Positions 16,317 to 25,208 are shown, numbered from the stretch's first letter. The stretch is DNA of 64,000 nucleotides from Anaerolineae bacterium (GCA_023151115.1 JAKLJP010000028.1:32015-96014), one strand, 5' to 3'. The notes: a model not told the origin generated them from the letters alone. A program made the numbers and translations.

Positions 16317-16452
16317 AATATATCACTTTTGCCCCAACCTTACAAACAGCAGCGGGAAATTAAGCGGATTGTACCCTGAGAAAGGAGGTCTACCGGAAAA
16401 AACGCAAAGGGGCGCTGACCGAAGCCAGTCAAGCGGGGTCAACTAAGTAAAC

Positions 16453-16541
16453 GTCTAAAATTTACTTCCCGTTTTGAGTTCCTACGAGTTCCCTTAGTTC
16501 CCTGGGAATTTGTAGGAACTTGAGGGGACTTATTTTTAGAC
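16453..16541. repeat. Repetitive hairpin, word agttccc
   Basis: Outer arms GTCTAAAA and TTTTTAGAC; the inner part repeats the word gagttcc three times on the left (gagttcctacgagttccc) and answers it with gtaggaacttgagggga on the right. It sits about 85 bp before the binding-protein gene. Confidence 0.7.
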
Positions 16542-16626
16542 AATCACTAAGGCTGGCTGAGCTGTCAACAAGGTTGTTTTTATCAATGAAGAGCCAATCA
16601 AAGTAGATATAAAAGGAGGAATATCC

Positions 16627-17934
16627 ATGCATTCGCGCAGTATCCTTAAAGTCATTGGTTTATTCGTCGTCGCTGCCGTTTTGATCGCTATCGCGGCGGC
16701 TTGTGGCGCGGCGGCTCCACAAACCGTTGTGCAAACGGTTGAGGTTGTCAAAGAAGTAGAAGTGGAAAAAGTGGTCACCGTTGAGGTTGAAAAAGAAGTA
16801 GAAGTGGAAAAAGTGGTCACCGTTGAGGTCGAGAAGGAAGTCGAGAAGGTCGTCACCGTTGAGGTGATGGTAACCCAGGAAGCTGCAGAAGCTGAAGCAG
16901 ACGCGCCCGCTGAAGCAGCCTCGTCTGAGGACAATCCCTATCGCCCCAGCAACCTGTTTGAGGCAGCCGAGGCTCTCAAGGCGGCCACCGCAGGCCAAAG
17001 CCCGCCGGCCGGCGCAAAATTTGCTTTTTTGACCAACAATATGTCGCCTTTCTGGACGGCGGCCCAAATTGGGGTGGCCCGCGCCTCGTCGGAACTGAAC
17101 GTACCGATTGCCTTCCAGGCCCCCACCGCTTCTGACCTGCTCAGCCAACAGCTTTCGATGCTGGAAACCTTTGTCAATGATGGTTACACCGGCGTTACTT
17201 TTTCGGCCATTGACCGGCAAGCGCCCGCGCCAATCATCGAAAGAGCGGTGGAGCAAGGAACCATCATGCTGACCATGGACTCCGACGCCACCGGCAGCAA
17301 GCGGGCTATATACATCGGTATGTCCGACTATGACGCCGGGCGCGCCGCCGCCGAAGCTGCGCTGGAAATTATTGGCCAGGGCAAGGTAGTTGGTTTGGTG
17401 GGTTTTGCCACCGCCCAAAATGCCCAGGACCGGATTCAAGGCGTTAATGACGTGTTCGAAGGCACCGACATGGAATTGGTCGAGGTGTTGATAGATGACG
17501 TCAAGCCCGAAGTGGCCTTGAGCAATGCCCAAACCGCTATCCAGAAGTATGGCGACGATCTGGCCGGGTTTATCACCTTCTACTCCTACGATGGTCCGGC
17601 GGCCTGCCAGGCCATCAAACAAGCCGATAAGATTGGAACCCTCAAACTTGTCGCTTTTGACGCCGAACCCGAAACCCAGGCTTGTATGGAAGAAGGCGTC
17701 GTCCAGGCCATGATTGGGCAGCGCGTTTACTTCTACGGTTATCTGAGTGGATATGTGATGTACACCATGTCCATCCTGGGCCAGGAAGAAACCATGAAAA
17801 TCCTGGATCCGTACCTGGATGAATTTGGCGAGGACGGTAAAATCCGGCTGAATACCGGTATTGACGTTATCAAAGCTGATACATTTGACCAATATAAAGC
17901 CTATCTCGAATCTATCGGGATTGCTTCGCAGTGA
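16627..17934 (+). CDS. Sugar ABC transporter binding lipoprotein (system 2)
   Basis: 435-residue binding protein of the ribose family. Signal peptide with lipobox IAAAC (C26). Residues 36-82 are a low-complexity linker of Val, Glu and Lys in which EKVVTVEV occurs three times at the protein and DNA level; such linkers are common in Chloroflexota lipoproteins and may act as a stalk. The binding domain begins near residue 105 and ends SIGIASQ. AAAGGAGGAAT precedes ATG. It heads the second sugar transporter operon. The large antisense open frame here is a by-product of composition. Confidence 0.9.
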   Translation: MHSRSILKVIGLFVVAAVLIAIAAACGAAAPQTVVQTVEVVKEVEVEKVVTVEVEKEVEVEKVVTVEVEKEVEKVVTVEVMVTQEAAEAEADAPAEAASSEDNPYRPSNLFEAAEALKAATAGQSPPAGAKFAFLTNNMSPFWTAAQIGVARASSELNVPIAFQAPTASDLLSQQLSMLETFVNDGYTGVTFSAIDRQAPAPIIERAVEQGTIMLTMDSDATGSKRAIYIGMSDYDAGRAAAEAALEIIGQGKVVGLVGFATAQNAQDRIQGVNDVFEGTDMELVEVLIDDVKPEVALSNAQTAIQKYGDDLAGFITFYSYDGPAACQAIKQADKIGTLKLVAFDAEPETQACMEEGVVQAMIGQRVYFYGYLSGYVMYTMSILGQEETMKILDPYLDEFGEDGKIRLNTGIDVIKADTFDQYKAYLESIGIASQ

Positions 17935-17935
17935 C

Positions 17936-18058
17936 AGAGTAGCAGGGTAGCAAGTAGCAGGGTAACAGGTAGCAAGGTAGCAGGTAGCAAGCATTTTTTT
18001 GCAACCCTGCTACCTTGCAACCCTGCTACCTTGCGACTCTGCGACTTTGTTACCCTGC
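17936..18058. repeat. Long repetitive hairpin, word gtagcagggtagca
   Basis: About 60 bases of tagcagggtagcaag-type words answered by about 55 bases of aaccctgctaccttgc. The same word recurs at 27074-27106, 33404-33463 and 44140-44160. It occupies the gap between binding protein and ATPase genes. Confidence 0.9.
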
Positions 18059-18083
18059 ACCTTCTGGAAAGGAACAAGGGTCT

Positions 18084-19634
18084 ATGGACCAACAACCCCT
18101 GCTGAGGGTAGAACATCTCTCCAAAAGTTTCCCCGGCGTGCGAGCGTTGGATGATGTGGATTTTGAAGTTTATCCAGGCGAGATTTTGGGTTTTCTGGGC
18201 GAAAACGGGGCCGGAAAATCCACCCTCATCAAAATCCTGTCGGGGATTCATCATAAAGACCAGGGCGTGATTTGGTTTAACGGCCAGACCATTAATCCCC
18301 ACACCCCGCACGAAGCGCAGGCGTTGGGCATCAGCACCATCCATCAGGAATTGGCCCTGGTGCCCTACTTGAGCGTGGCTGAAAATATCTTTCTCAATAA
18401 CGAACCCCGACGGGTGTTGGGCCTGGTTGATTTTCGGCGCATGAACCGTCAGGCCGAAGAACTGCTGCGGGGTCTGGGGGCCGAGATACGCGGCAGCCAA
18501 CTCATCCGGGAATTGAATGTGGCGGCGCAGCAGATGGTTGAAATTGCCAAAGCGGTTTCGCACAAGGCCAGCTTGATTTTGATGGATGAGCCGACCTCAG
18601 CTTTATCCAGCCGTGAGGTAGAGGCTTTGTTTGCCTTGATGCGGCGGTTGAAGGAAAGGGGGGTGGCGGTTGTTTTTGTCAGCCACCGGCTGGACGAAGT
18701 TCGCCAGATTGTGGACCGGGTGATTATCATGCGCGACAGCCGCCGGGTGGGGTCGCTGCCCATTGCCGAGGCCAGCGAAGAAAAAATTATCCGCATGATG
18801 GTCGGGCGCGATGTGGGCCTGTTCCCCAAAGAAGCAGCGCCGGTGGGCGAGCCGGTGCTGGAAGTGCGCCGGTTGTCGGGCCAGAACGGCGTCAAAAATA
18901 TCAGCTTGACCGTCCGCAAAGGCGAAATTGTCGGCCTGGCCGGGCTGGTGGGGGCCGGTCGCACCGAGTTGGCCCGCCTTATTTGTGGGGTAGACAAGCT
19001 GAGCAGTGGTGAGGTTTTGATAGAGGGCCGGCCTGTCCAGATAAAATCACCGGCCGATGCGGTTAAGCATGGCATCGGCTGGGTGCCGGAGGACCGCAAA
19101 TTGCACGGCCTGGTGCTGGGCATGGATGTTCAAGAAAATACGACGATGGCTATTTTGCAGCGCATTTCAAACTTATGGGGCGCGGTGAGGCAAACGGAAG
19201 CCAAAAGAATCTCAAACCACTATATCGAGGCGCTCTCGATTGCCACGCCCAGTTTAAACCAGACGGTGCGAAATTTGAGCGGCGGCAACCAGCAAAAAGT
19301 GGTTTTAGCCAAGTGGCTCAGCACCGAACCCAAACTATTGATTATGGACGAACCGACGCGGGGCATTGACATCGGCGCGAAGGCTGAGGTGCATGCCTTG
19401 ATGAGCCAACTGGCGCAGCGCGGCATTGGCATCCTGATGATTTCTTCCGAAATGCCCGAAATTATCGGCATGAGCGACCGGGTCATTGTCATGTGCCAGG
19501 GCCGGGTCACAGGTGAATTTGTGCGGGGCCAGTTGGACCAGGAAGCCATTATGACCTGCGCCACTCAGTTTCTTAGCGTCGAAGGCGATATTGCTGAAAA
19601 GGTTGAAGCCGCAGCAGAAGGGATAAATCAATGA
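18084..19634 (+). CDS. Sugar ABC transporter ATPase, RbsA-like (system 2)
   Basis: 516-residue CUT2 ATPase with two nucleotide-binding domains: Walker A GENGAGKS, Q-loop and signature near LNVAAQQMVEIAKA, Walker B LILMDEPTSAL; second half GLVGAGRTE, signature NLSGGNQQK and Walker B LLIMDEPTRG. ATG 18084 has GGAACAAGG upstream; the longer frame would start within the hairpin repeat and is rejected. The stop overlaps the permease start by four bases, indicating coupled translation. Confidence 0.92.
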   Translation: MDQQPLLRVEHLSKSFPGVRALDDVDFEVYPGEILGFLGENGAGKSTLIKILSGIHHKDQGVIWFNGQTINPHTPHEAQALGISTIHQELALVPYLSVAENIFLNNEPRRVLGLVDFRRMNRQAEELLRGLGAEIRGSQLIRELNVAAQQMVEIAKAVSHKASLILMDEPTSALSSREVEALFALMRRLKERGVAVVFVSHRLDEVRQIVDRVIIMRDSRRVGSLPIAEASEEKIIRMMVGRDVGLFPKEAAPVGEPVLEVRRLSGQNGVKNISLTVRKGEIVGLAGLVGAGRTELARLICGVDKLSSGEVLIEGRPVQIKSPADAVKHGIGWVPEDRKLHGLVLGMDVQENTTMAILQRISNLWGAVRQTEAKRISNHYIEALSIATPSLNQTVRNLSGGNQQKVVLAKWLSTEPKLLIMDEPTRGIDIGAKAEVHALMSQLAQRGIGILMISSEMPEIIGMSDRVIVMCQGRVTGEFVRGQLDQEAIMTCATQFLSVEGDIAEKVEAAAEGINQ

Positions 19635-20635
19635 ACAAAGTTGTTACAAGCTCCGGGCGAGATGTGGCTCAGCCTGCCGCCGGACTGGTTGAGACAATCA
19701 AGCGGTTGTTCAGAGTGTCGGAATTTCTCATCTTTCTGGTTGTCATTGCCTTGTTTATCATTGGCGCTATTGTCAACCCCCGTTTTTTGGGGCTGGAAAA
19801 TCAAAAAGTGATGACGCGGGACGCGGCTATTTTAGCCATTGCTGCCATCGGCGTTGGCTTTCCGATTATCACCGGCGGGATTGATTTGTCCATCGGTTCA
19901 ATTGTGGGCCTGGGCGGTGTTCTGTCGGCCTATTTTGTGGTCAAAATGGGCCTGCCGATTTGGGTCGGGATTACCCTGGCCCTGCTGGTGGGGGTGGTTA
20001 TTGGCGCTATCCACGGCCTGTTTGTCACCAAACTCAAGATGCACGGCTTTCTGATTACCCTGGTAACGCTGGGGGTGGCGCGCGGCTCGATTCTGGTGCT
20101 GACCAACGGCACCCCCATTACCGACGTACCGGATGAATACACGGTGCTGGGGCAGGGCTATCTGTTTGATTTGATTCCTCTGCCGGTTTTGATTTGTCTG
20201 CTGGTGGCCGGGCTGGCTTATTATTTGCTGCGTTACACCTTTATTGGCCGCCAAATTTATGCCGTCGGCGGCAACATCGAAGCGACTCGTTTGTCCGGGG
20301 TTAATGTAGACGCCCGGATTATTTTGTGTTACATCATTTCCGTCGTCTGCGCCACTCTGGTCGGGATTATTCAGGCGGGACGGCTTAGCCTGGGACATCC
20401 CGGCGCGGGCGAGGGTTTTGAACTTTTGGCCATCACGGCCTGTATTTTGGGTGGTTTGAGCCTGATGGGCGGCCAGGGCAGCGTGGTGGGGATTTTGGTG
20501 GGGGCGTTATTGATTGGTGTGCTCCAAAATGAAATGGTTATGCTCAATATCAACCCCTTCTGGCATAAGATTGTGATTGGGTTGGTTTTGCTGGTCGCCA
20601 TTACCTTTGATTACGCCCGGCGGTGGAAGCGGTAA
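19631..20635 (+). CDS. Sugar ABC transporter permease, RbsC type (system 2)
   Basis: 334-residue permease with multiple membrane spans, the family motif ITGGIDLSIGSIVGLGGV and AVGGNIEATRLSGVN. It shares ATGA with the ATPase gene. Substrate class is ribose, xylose, allose or a similar monosaccharide. It ends the operon; no terminator other than the repetitive hairpin at 20692 is seen. Confidence 0.92.
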   Translation: MNKVVTSSGRDVAQPAAGLVETIKRLFRVSEFLIFLVVIALFIIGAIVNPRFLGLENQKVMTRDAAILAIAAIGVGFPIITGGIDLSIGSIVGLGGVLSAYFVVKMGLPIWVGITLALLVGVVIGAIHGLFVTKLKMHGFLITLVTLGVARGSILVLTNGTPITDVPDEYTVLGQGYLFDLIPLPVLICLLVAGLAYYLLRYTFIGRQIYAVGGNIEATRLSGVNVDARIILCYIISVVCATLVGIIQAGRLSLGHPGAGEGFELLAITACILGGLSLMGGQGSVVGILVGALLIGVLQNEMVMLNINPFWHKIVIGLVLLVAITFDYARRWKR

Positions 20636-20691
20636 TTAACCTGATTGATTAACCAAATCCTAACCTGGACAAGCCAGAGCCAAAAATAGTT

Positions 20692-20766
20692 CTCTCGCCA
20701 AGACGCAAAGACGCAAAGATTTTTAATAATTTTTTTTCTTGGCGTTCTTGGCGACTTTGCGTGAGA
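20692..20766. repeat. Repetitive hairpin, words gacgcaaa and cttggcg
   Basis: TCTCGCCAAGACGCAAAGACGC on the left (beyond twenty bases it continues aaag) and cttggcgttcttggcgactttgcgtgaga on the right, with an AT-rich loop. It lies just upstream of the damaged antitoxin gene, perhaps in its former promoter. Confidence 0.85.
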
Positions 20767-20801
20767 TTTTCTTGCTCAATGTACAAGGACTCAATTGCTA
20801 A

Positions 20802-21065
20802 GGCACTATTGTCTGGTATCCAGTACTCACTAAACAATATATTCGAGATATTACCGGCAAACCTATTGGCGTTATCTTGCCGATTGAAGAGTATCAAGCG
20901 TTGGCACAATTACAGGCTGAATCTACATCGCAAAAACAGGAACCAACAGGAGCATCGCTTTATGGGGTGCTTCGTCATTTGGGCGGCGGCGTTGCGCCAA
21001 CGGAAACTCTGGACGAAACCCGGCGCGAGTTGTGGTCAACCTGGAATCATACCGACATGCTATGA
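20802..21065 (+). pseudogene. Antitoxin remnant (Phd/YefM-like) lacking a start codon
   Basis: The open frame after the stop at 20799 reads LTKQYIRDITGKPIGVILPI, then EEYQALAQLQ and a C terminus ETRRELWSTWNHTDML, the layout of small antitoxins paired with PIN toxins. No ATG, GTG or TTG lies near the expected first codon (position 20826 is CTC); TTG 20877 would remove the conserved N-terminal strand. The four-base overlap with the toxin frame is preserved. Probably inactive, though a rare start codon cannot be excluded. Confidence 0.6.
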
Positions 21066-21346
21066 TCTCCCTGGTGCTCGACACACACACGATTATCTGG
21101 TTGACGCATGGCGATGCTCGTCTGTCGCTCACACCACGCCAGGTGATTGATGCAGTGACGGAGCAAGCCTCACAGGTAGCCATTTCTTCTATCTCTTTGG
21201 TCGAGACTGCCTATTTGGAAGAGAGGGATCGAATTCCGGCAGGTACATTGGTTCGAGTTATTGCGGCTACGGCACTGAGTTTGTCTGTGCCTTTAGTGAG
21301 CCGTGATCGAAAAATTCAAGACAGCCAGATACAGACTATCTGGTAG
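21062..21346 (+). pseudogene. PIN-domain toxin with internal deletion
   Basis: ATG 21062 overlaps the antitoxin stop (ATGA). MISLVLDTHTIIWLTHGD with D7, SSISLVETAYL with E48 and VPLVSRDRKI with D82 are PIN-domain landmarks. The protein is only 94 residues against about 125-130 for the family: roughly 30-35 residues are missing between RIPAG and IAATAL, including the third catalytic aspartate usually found just before the IAATA motif. It is probably an inactive nuclease. Confidence 0.65.
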
Positions 21347-21666
21347 GTTAGGATCTTAATAGATTTCTAAAAGTGTCAGCTTTAGGTGTTGTTATGGGCC
21401 GGGAGGAGATAAGCCTTCCGGCCTGTTACTTTTGACCTAACTGCTCAGGCATGTCATTTCGACCGCAGGGAGAAATCCCTACTACCTTACTTTTACGTGT
21501 TGCGCCCCGGGGATTTCTCGACCTTCGGTCTCGAAATGACATGAGGCTGAGTAGTAACCTTTTGACAGCGATTATTTCATGACGAGGGAAGATAAATTTG
21601 CTATTGTGCAGGGCCGATTTGTCATTGGCAACGCCCCTTACTCTATGCTAAAATACCCCCACGCTG
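21347..21666. other. Intergenic region before the DUF2079 gene
   Basis: 320 bases without a credible gene. It contains a 10-bp hairpin (GGCCGGGAGG at 21397-21406 with CCTTCCGGCC at 21414-21423, one wobble pair) that may terminate the preceding transcript, and the full repeat at 21441-21554. Confidence 0.55.
21441..21554. repeat. Complete catgtcatttcga inverted repeat, 114 bp
   Basis: Ends CTGCTCAGGCATGTCATTTCGA and its complement form (TCGAAATGACATGAGGCTGAG). Inside are AGAAATCCC and its complement GGGATTTCTCGA. This is the best preserved copy of a family with other members at 14921, 29475, 36483, 46508, 56008 and 63536; it looks like a non-coding MITE or REP-type element. Confidence 0.85.
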
Positions 21667-24312
21667 ATGAAATCTCACGAACTGCCCAAAGACAGCATAG
21701 ATTCCTTCAAACCCTCCTCCCGGCTCAAATTTTGGCCGCTTGCCCTCAAGTTTCCTCAGTTTCCTGAACTCCTCGCCTGGGGACTCATCCTGCTTTACAT
21801 CGTCACCTTCACCTGGCTGGCCATCCTGCGCCACGCCAGCTTTGATTCCAGCGGCTTTGATTTGGGCATTTACGATCAGGTGGTCTGGAATACCCTGCAT
21901 GGGCGGCCTTTCTTCTATACCACCACCGGCCAGCCGCTGCTGCACCTATCAAACCACGCCTCGCTGATTTTGCTGCTGGTCGCGCCGTTTTATCTCATCC
22001 ACAGCGGCCCGGAAACGCTGCTGTTTTTGCAAACAGCGGCGATTGGCCTGGGGGGTCTGCCCTTGTTCTGGCTGGCGCGAGAAAAGTTAGGGAATAAAAA
22101 ACCGCAGATGAACGCAGATTTTATTAATAAATCAGCGAAAATCAGCGAAATTCAGCCTCATCAGCGTTCTCTTTTCAATTTCCAAAGTGGCGACTTTGCC
22201 GCTTTGAGTCTCCTGGCTGCCTACCTGCTTTTCCCTACCCTGCAAATTGTCAACCTGTGGGATTTCCACCCGCCGGTGCTGGCGGTCGGTTTTTTCATGG
22301 CTGCCTTTTATTGTTTGGTCAAGCGCAAATCCGGCTGGTTTTTATTTTGGGCGGTGCTGGCCATGCTCTGCAAAGAACAGCTTCCGCTGCAAGTCGCCTT
22401 TCTGGGCCTGACCGCTATCGTCATGCACCGCGATTGGCGCTTGGGACTGACCACCATTGCCATTGCGCTGCTATATTTCTTCATTATTATGTACTGGGTC
22501 ATCCCCGCCAACAGCGTCACCGGCGATCATCTTTTCATCGGCTTCTACGCCGAACTGGGCGACTCGCCCGCCGAAATTGTTCTGACCACCCTCACCCGGC
22601 CCGACCTGGTGCTGAATATCCTGCTTCAACCCACCCGGCTGCAATATCTGTTCGACATCCTGACTCCCTTTGCCTATCTGCCGCTGTTCGGTCTGCCGAT
22701 TTTAGCGATTGGCGCACCCTCGTTTGCCATCAACCTGCTCAGCGGCAACACCGCTATGCACGACGCCACCGGCGCGCAATATGGCGCTGATGTCGCCCCC
22801 TGGCTGGCCTGGGCGGCCCTGTACGGTATGGTTTACCTGCGAGGAAGCGCGTCTTACGTCTTACGTCTTACGTCTTATATGAGACGCAAGACGCAAGACG
22901 CAAGACGCAACACGTTTTCTCATCTGCCCGCTGTCATTCTTTTGGCCGTGGCCCTCATCTGGCAGCTCTTTCACGGCTTCTCCCCCCTGGCGCTCGACCC
23001 GCCCCAGTGGGAAATCACCGCCCATGACCGGCTGGCCCAACGCTTCATCGCCCAGATTCCGCCTGATGCTTCGATTGCGGCTCAAGGCAAACTTTATCCT
23101 CACCTCAGCAACCGGCTGATTGCTTACCAACTGCCGGATGTCAATGAGGCCGAGTATGTTTTTTTTGACGCCACCACCGGCGCCTGGCCCGTCCACCCCA
23201 ATGATATCTGGGCGCTGGCCAGGGAACTGCTCAGTTCCGGCCAATACGGGGTGCTCGATGCCGCTGACGGCTATTTGCTGCTCAAACGCGGCCTGACCGC
23301 AACCGATATCCCCAATGCTTTTTATGATTTTGCCCGTGTAGCCGACCCCCAACCTCAATACCCGGTGAATGTCGAATTTGGCGACGAACTGCGGCTGCTT
23401 GGCTTTGACGTGATGGATGACCCGCGCCGCGAAGAAACATCGATTCGGCTGTACTGGCAAGCCCTGCGCCCGCTCGACCGGAAACTTCGCCTCTATCCCT
23501 TTTTTGTCAATGCCGAAGGGCAGATGGTCGAAAACACCGAGCAGCGCCCCCTGCTGACCCAACTCTGGTTTCCACCGAACTTATGGCAGTCCGGCGAAAC
23601 CGTCATGGCCGAAACCATGCCCTGGGCCGTGGGCGACCGCTGGAGCCTGGCCGCCGGCGTGCTGGCCGGCAACGATTGGTCCGATTGGAGCCAGCGGCTG
23701 CCCATCACGACCGCCGACCGCCGACCCATTCGTCAAGCTCAGGACGAGCCGCCGACCGCCGAAGCGGAAAGCCTCGCCTCCTCGCCTCCTCGCCTCCTCG
23801 CCTCCCTCCGCCGCTTCGAGGCCAACACCTGGGTCCGCCTGGCCACCTTCGAGCGGCAGGGCCGGGAACTGGTCGAAATTGCCCCTACCGAACCCACGCT
23901 CCAACCCACCAACCCGCTCCAGGTCAACTTTGACGGCAAGATGGAACTGCGCGGCTACGACGCCAAAAGGGAAGGCGCTACGCTGGCGGTCACGCTTTAC
24001 TGGCAGGCGCTCAGCTTGATGCCGGAGGATTACACTATTTTTGTCCACCTGATCGGCCCCGATGGGCAGAAAGTAGCCCAGCACGACGGCCAGCCCGCCT
24101 GGGAAGTCCCGCTGCCCACCAGTACCTGGCAGCCGGGCGAAATGCTGCAAGATAAGCACATACTGGAACTGCCACCCACTCTGCCGCGGGGAGAATACCG
24201 TCTCGAAGCCGGAGTTTACTACTGGCAAACGCTGGAAAGACTGCCAGTAGTAGAGAAGGGAGGGGTGGTAGGAGATTTTGTTGAAATAGGAAGCATCACG
24301 ATTGAGCAGTAG
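21667..24312 (+). CDS. DUF2079 membrane protein
   Basis: 881-residue protein of unknown function. Residues 35-460 are multi-spanning membrane (first segment WGLILLYIVTFTWLAIL) with the DUF2079 hallmark SSGFDLGIYDQVVWNTLHG; the family resembles lipid-linked glycosyltransferase membrane domains. From about 470 the protein is soluble, with two similar beta-rich domains (LRLLGFDVMDDP... and MELRGYDAKREG...). Three stretches (about residues 145-168, 395-416, 687-716) are encoded by repetitive DNA words and look like in-frame insertions. ATG 21667 is used; no clear ribosome site. Confidence 0.8.
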   Translation: MKSHELPKDSIDSFKPSSRLKFWPLALKFPQFPELLAWGLILLYIVTFTWLAILRHASFDSSGFDLGIYDQVVWNTLHGRPFFYTTTGQPLLHLSNHASLILLLVAPFYLIHSGPETLLFLQTAAIGLGGLPLFWLAREKLGNKKPQMNADFINKSAKISEIQPHQRSLFNFQSGDFAALSLLAAYLLFPTLQIVNLWDFHPPVLAVGFFMAAFYCLVKRKSGWFLFWAVLAMLCKEQLPLQVAFLGLTAIVMHRDWRLGLTTIAIALLYFFIIMYWVIPANSVTGDHLFIGFYAELGDSPAEIVLTTLTRPDLVLNILLQPTRLQYLFDILTPFAYLPLFGLPILAIGAPSFAINLLSGNTAMHDATGAQYGADVAPWLAWAALYGMVYLRGSASYVLRLTSYMRRKTQDARRNTFSHLPAVILLAVALIWQLFHGFSPLALDPPQWEITAHDRLAQRFIAQIPPDASIAAQGKLYPHLSNRLIAYQLPDVNEAEYVFFDATTGAWPVHPNDIWALARELLSSGQYGVLDAADGYLLLKRGLTATDIPNAFYDFARVADPQPQYPVNVEFGDELRLLGFDVMDDPRREETSIRLYWQALRPLDRKLRLYPFFVNAEGQMVENTEQRPLLTQLWFPPNLWQSGETVMAETMPWAVGDRWSLAAGVLAGNDWSDWSQRLPITTADRRPIRQAQDEPPTAEAESLASSPPRLLASLRRFEANTWVRLATFERQGRELVEIAPTEPTLQPTNPLQVNFDGKMELRGYDAKREGATLAVTLYWQALSLMPEDYTIFVHLIGPDGQKVAQHDGQPAWEVPLPTSTWQPGEMLQDKHILELPPTLPRGEYRLEAGVYYWQTLERLPVVEKGGVVGDFVEIGSITIEQ
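22101..22170 (+). repeat. Repetitive hairpin inside the DUF2079 gene, word cgcagat/atcagcg
   Basis: accgcagatgaacgcagatt is answered by aaatcagcgaaaatcagcga after a short AT-rich loop. Translated in frame as a hydrophilic loop (KKPQMNADFINKSAKISEIQ) between two membrane segments. Confidence 0.75.
22848..22914 (+). repeat. Repetitive hairpin inside the DUF2079 gene, word gtcttac/acgcaag
   Basis: Four gtcttac units face four gacgcaa units. The word is that of the intergenic hairpins at 863, 24313 and 48278. Translated in frame as SYVLRLTSYMRRKTQDARRN, adding a positively charged loop. Confidence 0.85.
23725..23813 (+). repeat. Repetitive tract inside the DUF2079 gene, words gaccgcc and cctcgcctcct
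   Basis: gaccgccgaccgccgac, a short non-repetitive part, then three or more cctcctcg units. Both words recur in intergenic hairpins (27032; 38003, 40180, 44035). The two arms are not complementary, so this is a composite of two one-armed pieces. Translated in frame as a Pro/Ser/Arg-rich linker. Confidence 0.7.
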
Positions 24313-24364
24313 TCTTGCGTCTTGCGTGTTCCGTTTAATCACACGTAAGACGCAAGACGCAACA
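24313..24364. repeat. Repetitive hairpin, word gtcttgcgt
   Basis: GTCTTGCGTCTTGCGTGT on the left and ACACGTAAGACGCAAGACGC on the right. It starts immediately after the DUF2079 stop codon. Confidence 0.85.
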
Positions 24365-24395
24365 TGATCTTTTTGAGAGGTTATTGAATAAGTCA

Positions 24396-25208
24396 ATGAG
24401 CAGCCCCGCCTGGCTGGAAACCGAAACCGCTCGTCGCTACCATAACTTTGCCCAACAGACGACGATGTACCAGGAGTTGAGCCGCTTGATGGTCCAACTG
24501 GCGGAGATTGAGCCGGGGATGCAGGTGTTGGATTTGGGCTGTGGCACGGGCGTGACTACCCAGGTGGTGCTGGAGGTGTTGGGCGAAAGTGGACAGGTTT
24601 TTGCGGTAGATGTTTCTGAACCGATGCTGGCCGTAGCCCGCGAGCAAATTCAATCGGCGCAGGTGACGTTTATCCAGGCTGACGCCGCGACTATCCCCCA
24701 TCTGGCCGCTCAGTCGGTAGATCGAATAGTGTGCAACTCGGTCTTCTGGCAGTTTCGCCACAAGCCGGAAGTGATGGCCGAAATGCGCCGGGTACTCAGG
24801 CCGAAGGGCCGCTTTGTGTTCAACGCGCCGGAGCCGTACTTTATCTTTGAAGCCATCCCGCGCAGCAAAAAGGTGAGCGTCCTGTTTGAGCAACTGGCCG
24901 CCGAGCGCTACGGCGTAGGCCGTCAGGATTTGCGCTCGATTGAGGTTTTTCTGCGCAACTGCGGCTTCGAAATTATCGGCAAACAGATGCTGGAGCGAAC
25001 CCGCTCCGCTACTGAGAGCTATCTGTTTATGCAGATTCCGGTGGCGACAGCCTGGATGGAGCCGCCGTTAGAGTACGAAACCCGCCTGGCCCTGCTGGAG
25101 GAAGCCCATCAATTGGCCGGGGAAAATCAAGCAACAAAGCAGCGCTGGATGTATTTTGTGACACAACCACTAAACAGTCCACAGATGCGCACAGATACGC
25201 ACAGATAA
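24396..25208 (+). CDS. Class I SAM methyltransferase
   Basis: About 270 residues. Motif I VLDLGCGTGVTTQVV, motif II AVDVSEPML and post-motif region VLRPKGRFVFNAPEP define a UbiE/Methyltransf_11-type small-molecule methyltransferase; the substrate is unknown. ATG 24396 gives a natural N terminus (MSSPAWLETETARRYHNFAQ); TTG 24384 is possible as GAGAGG lies just before it. The C-terminal residues SPQMRTDTHR and the stop codon come from the repetitive hairpin at 25177, so the original end has probably been replaced. Confidence 0.8.
   Translation: MSSPAWLETETARRYHNFAQQTTMYQELSRLMVQLAEIEPGMQVLDLGCGTGVTTQVVLEVLGESGQVFAVDVSEPMLAVAREQIQSAQVTFIQADAATIPHLAAQSVDRIVCNSVFWQFRHKPEVMAEMRRVLRPKGRFVFNAPEPYFIFEAIPRSKKVSVLFEQLAAERYGVGRQDLRSIEVFLRNCGFEIIGKQMLERTRSATESYLFMQIPVATAWMEPPLEYETRLALLEEAHQLAGENQATKQRWMYFVTQPLNSPQMRTDTHR

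Larger units (their letters stand above)
16128..16626. other. Intergenic region before sugar transporter 2
   Basis: About 500 bases without a credible gene. It holds two 9-bp hairpins (16197-16233 and 16289-16316, both with GAGGCT in the stem), the repetitive element at 16453-16541, and three Shine-Dalgarno-like AAAGGAGG or CAGGAGG strings (16151, 16289, 16382) not followed by plausible reading frames. The promoter of the transporter must lie here but is not obvious. Confidence 0.55.

Noticed and set aside
16660..17994. 444-codon open frame antisense to the second binding-protein gene
   Set aside because: It is the complement of a strongly supported lipoprotein gene, has no recognisable domain and includes the antisense of the VEK repeats.
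21667..24312. DUF2079 gene as several genes split at the repeats
   Set aside because: The frame is continuous through all three repeat tracts and the membrane pattern resumes after each.
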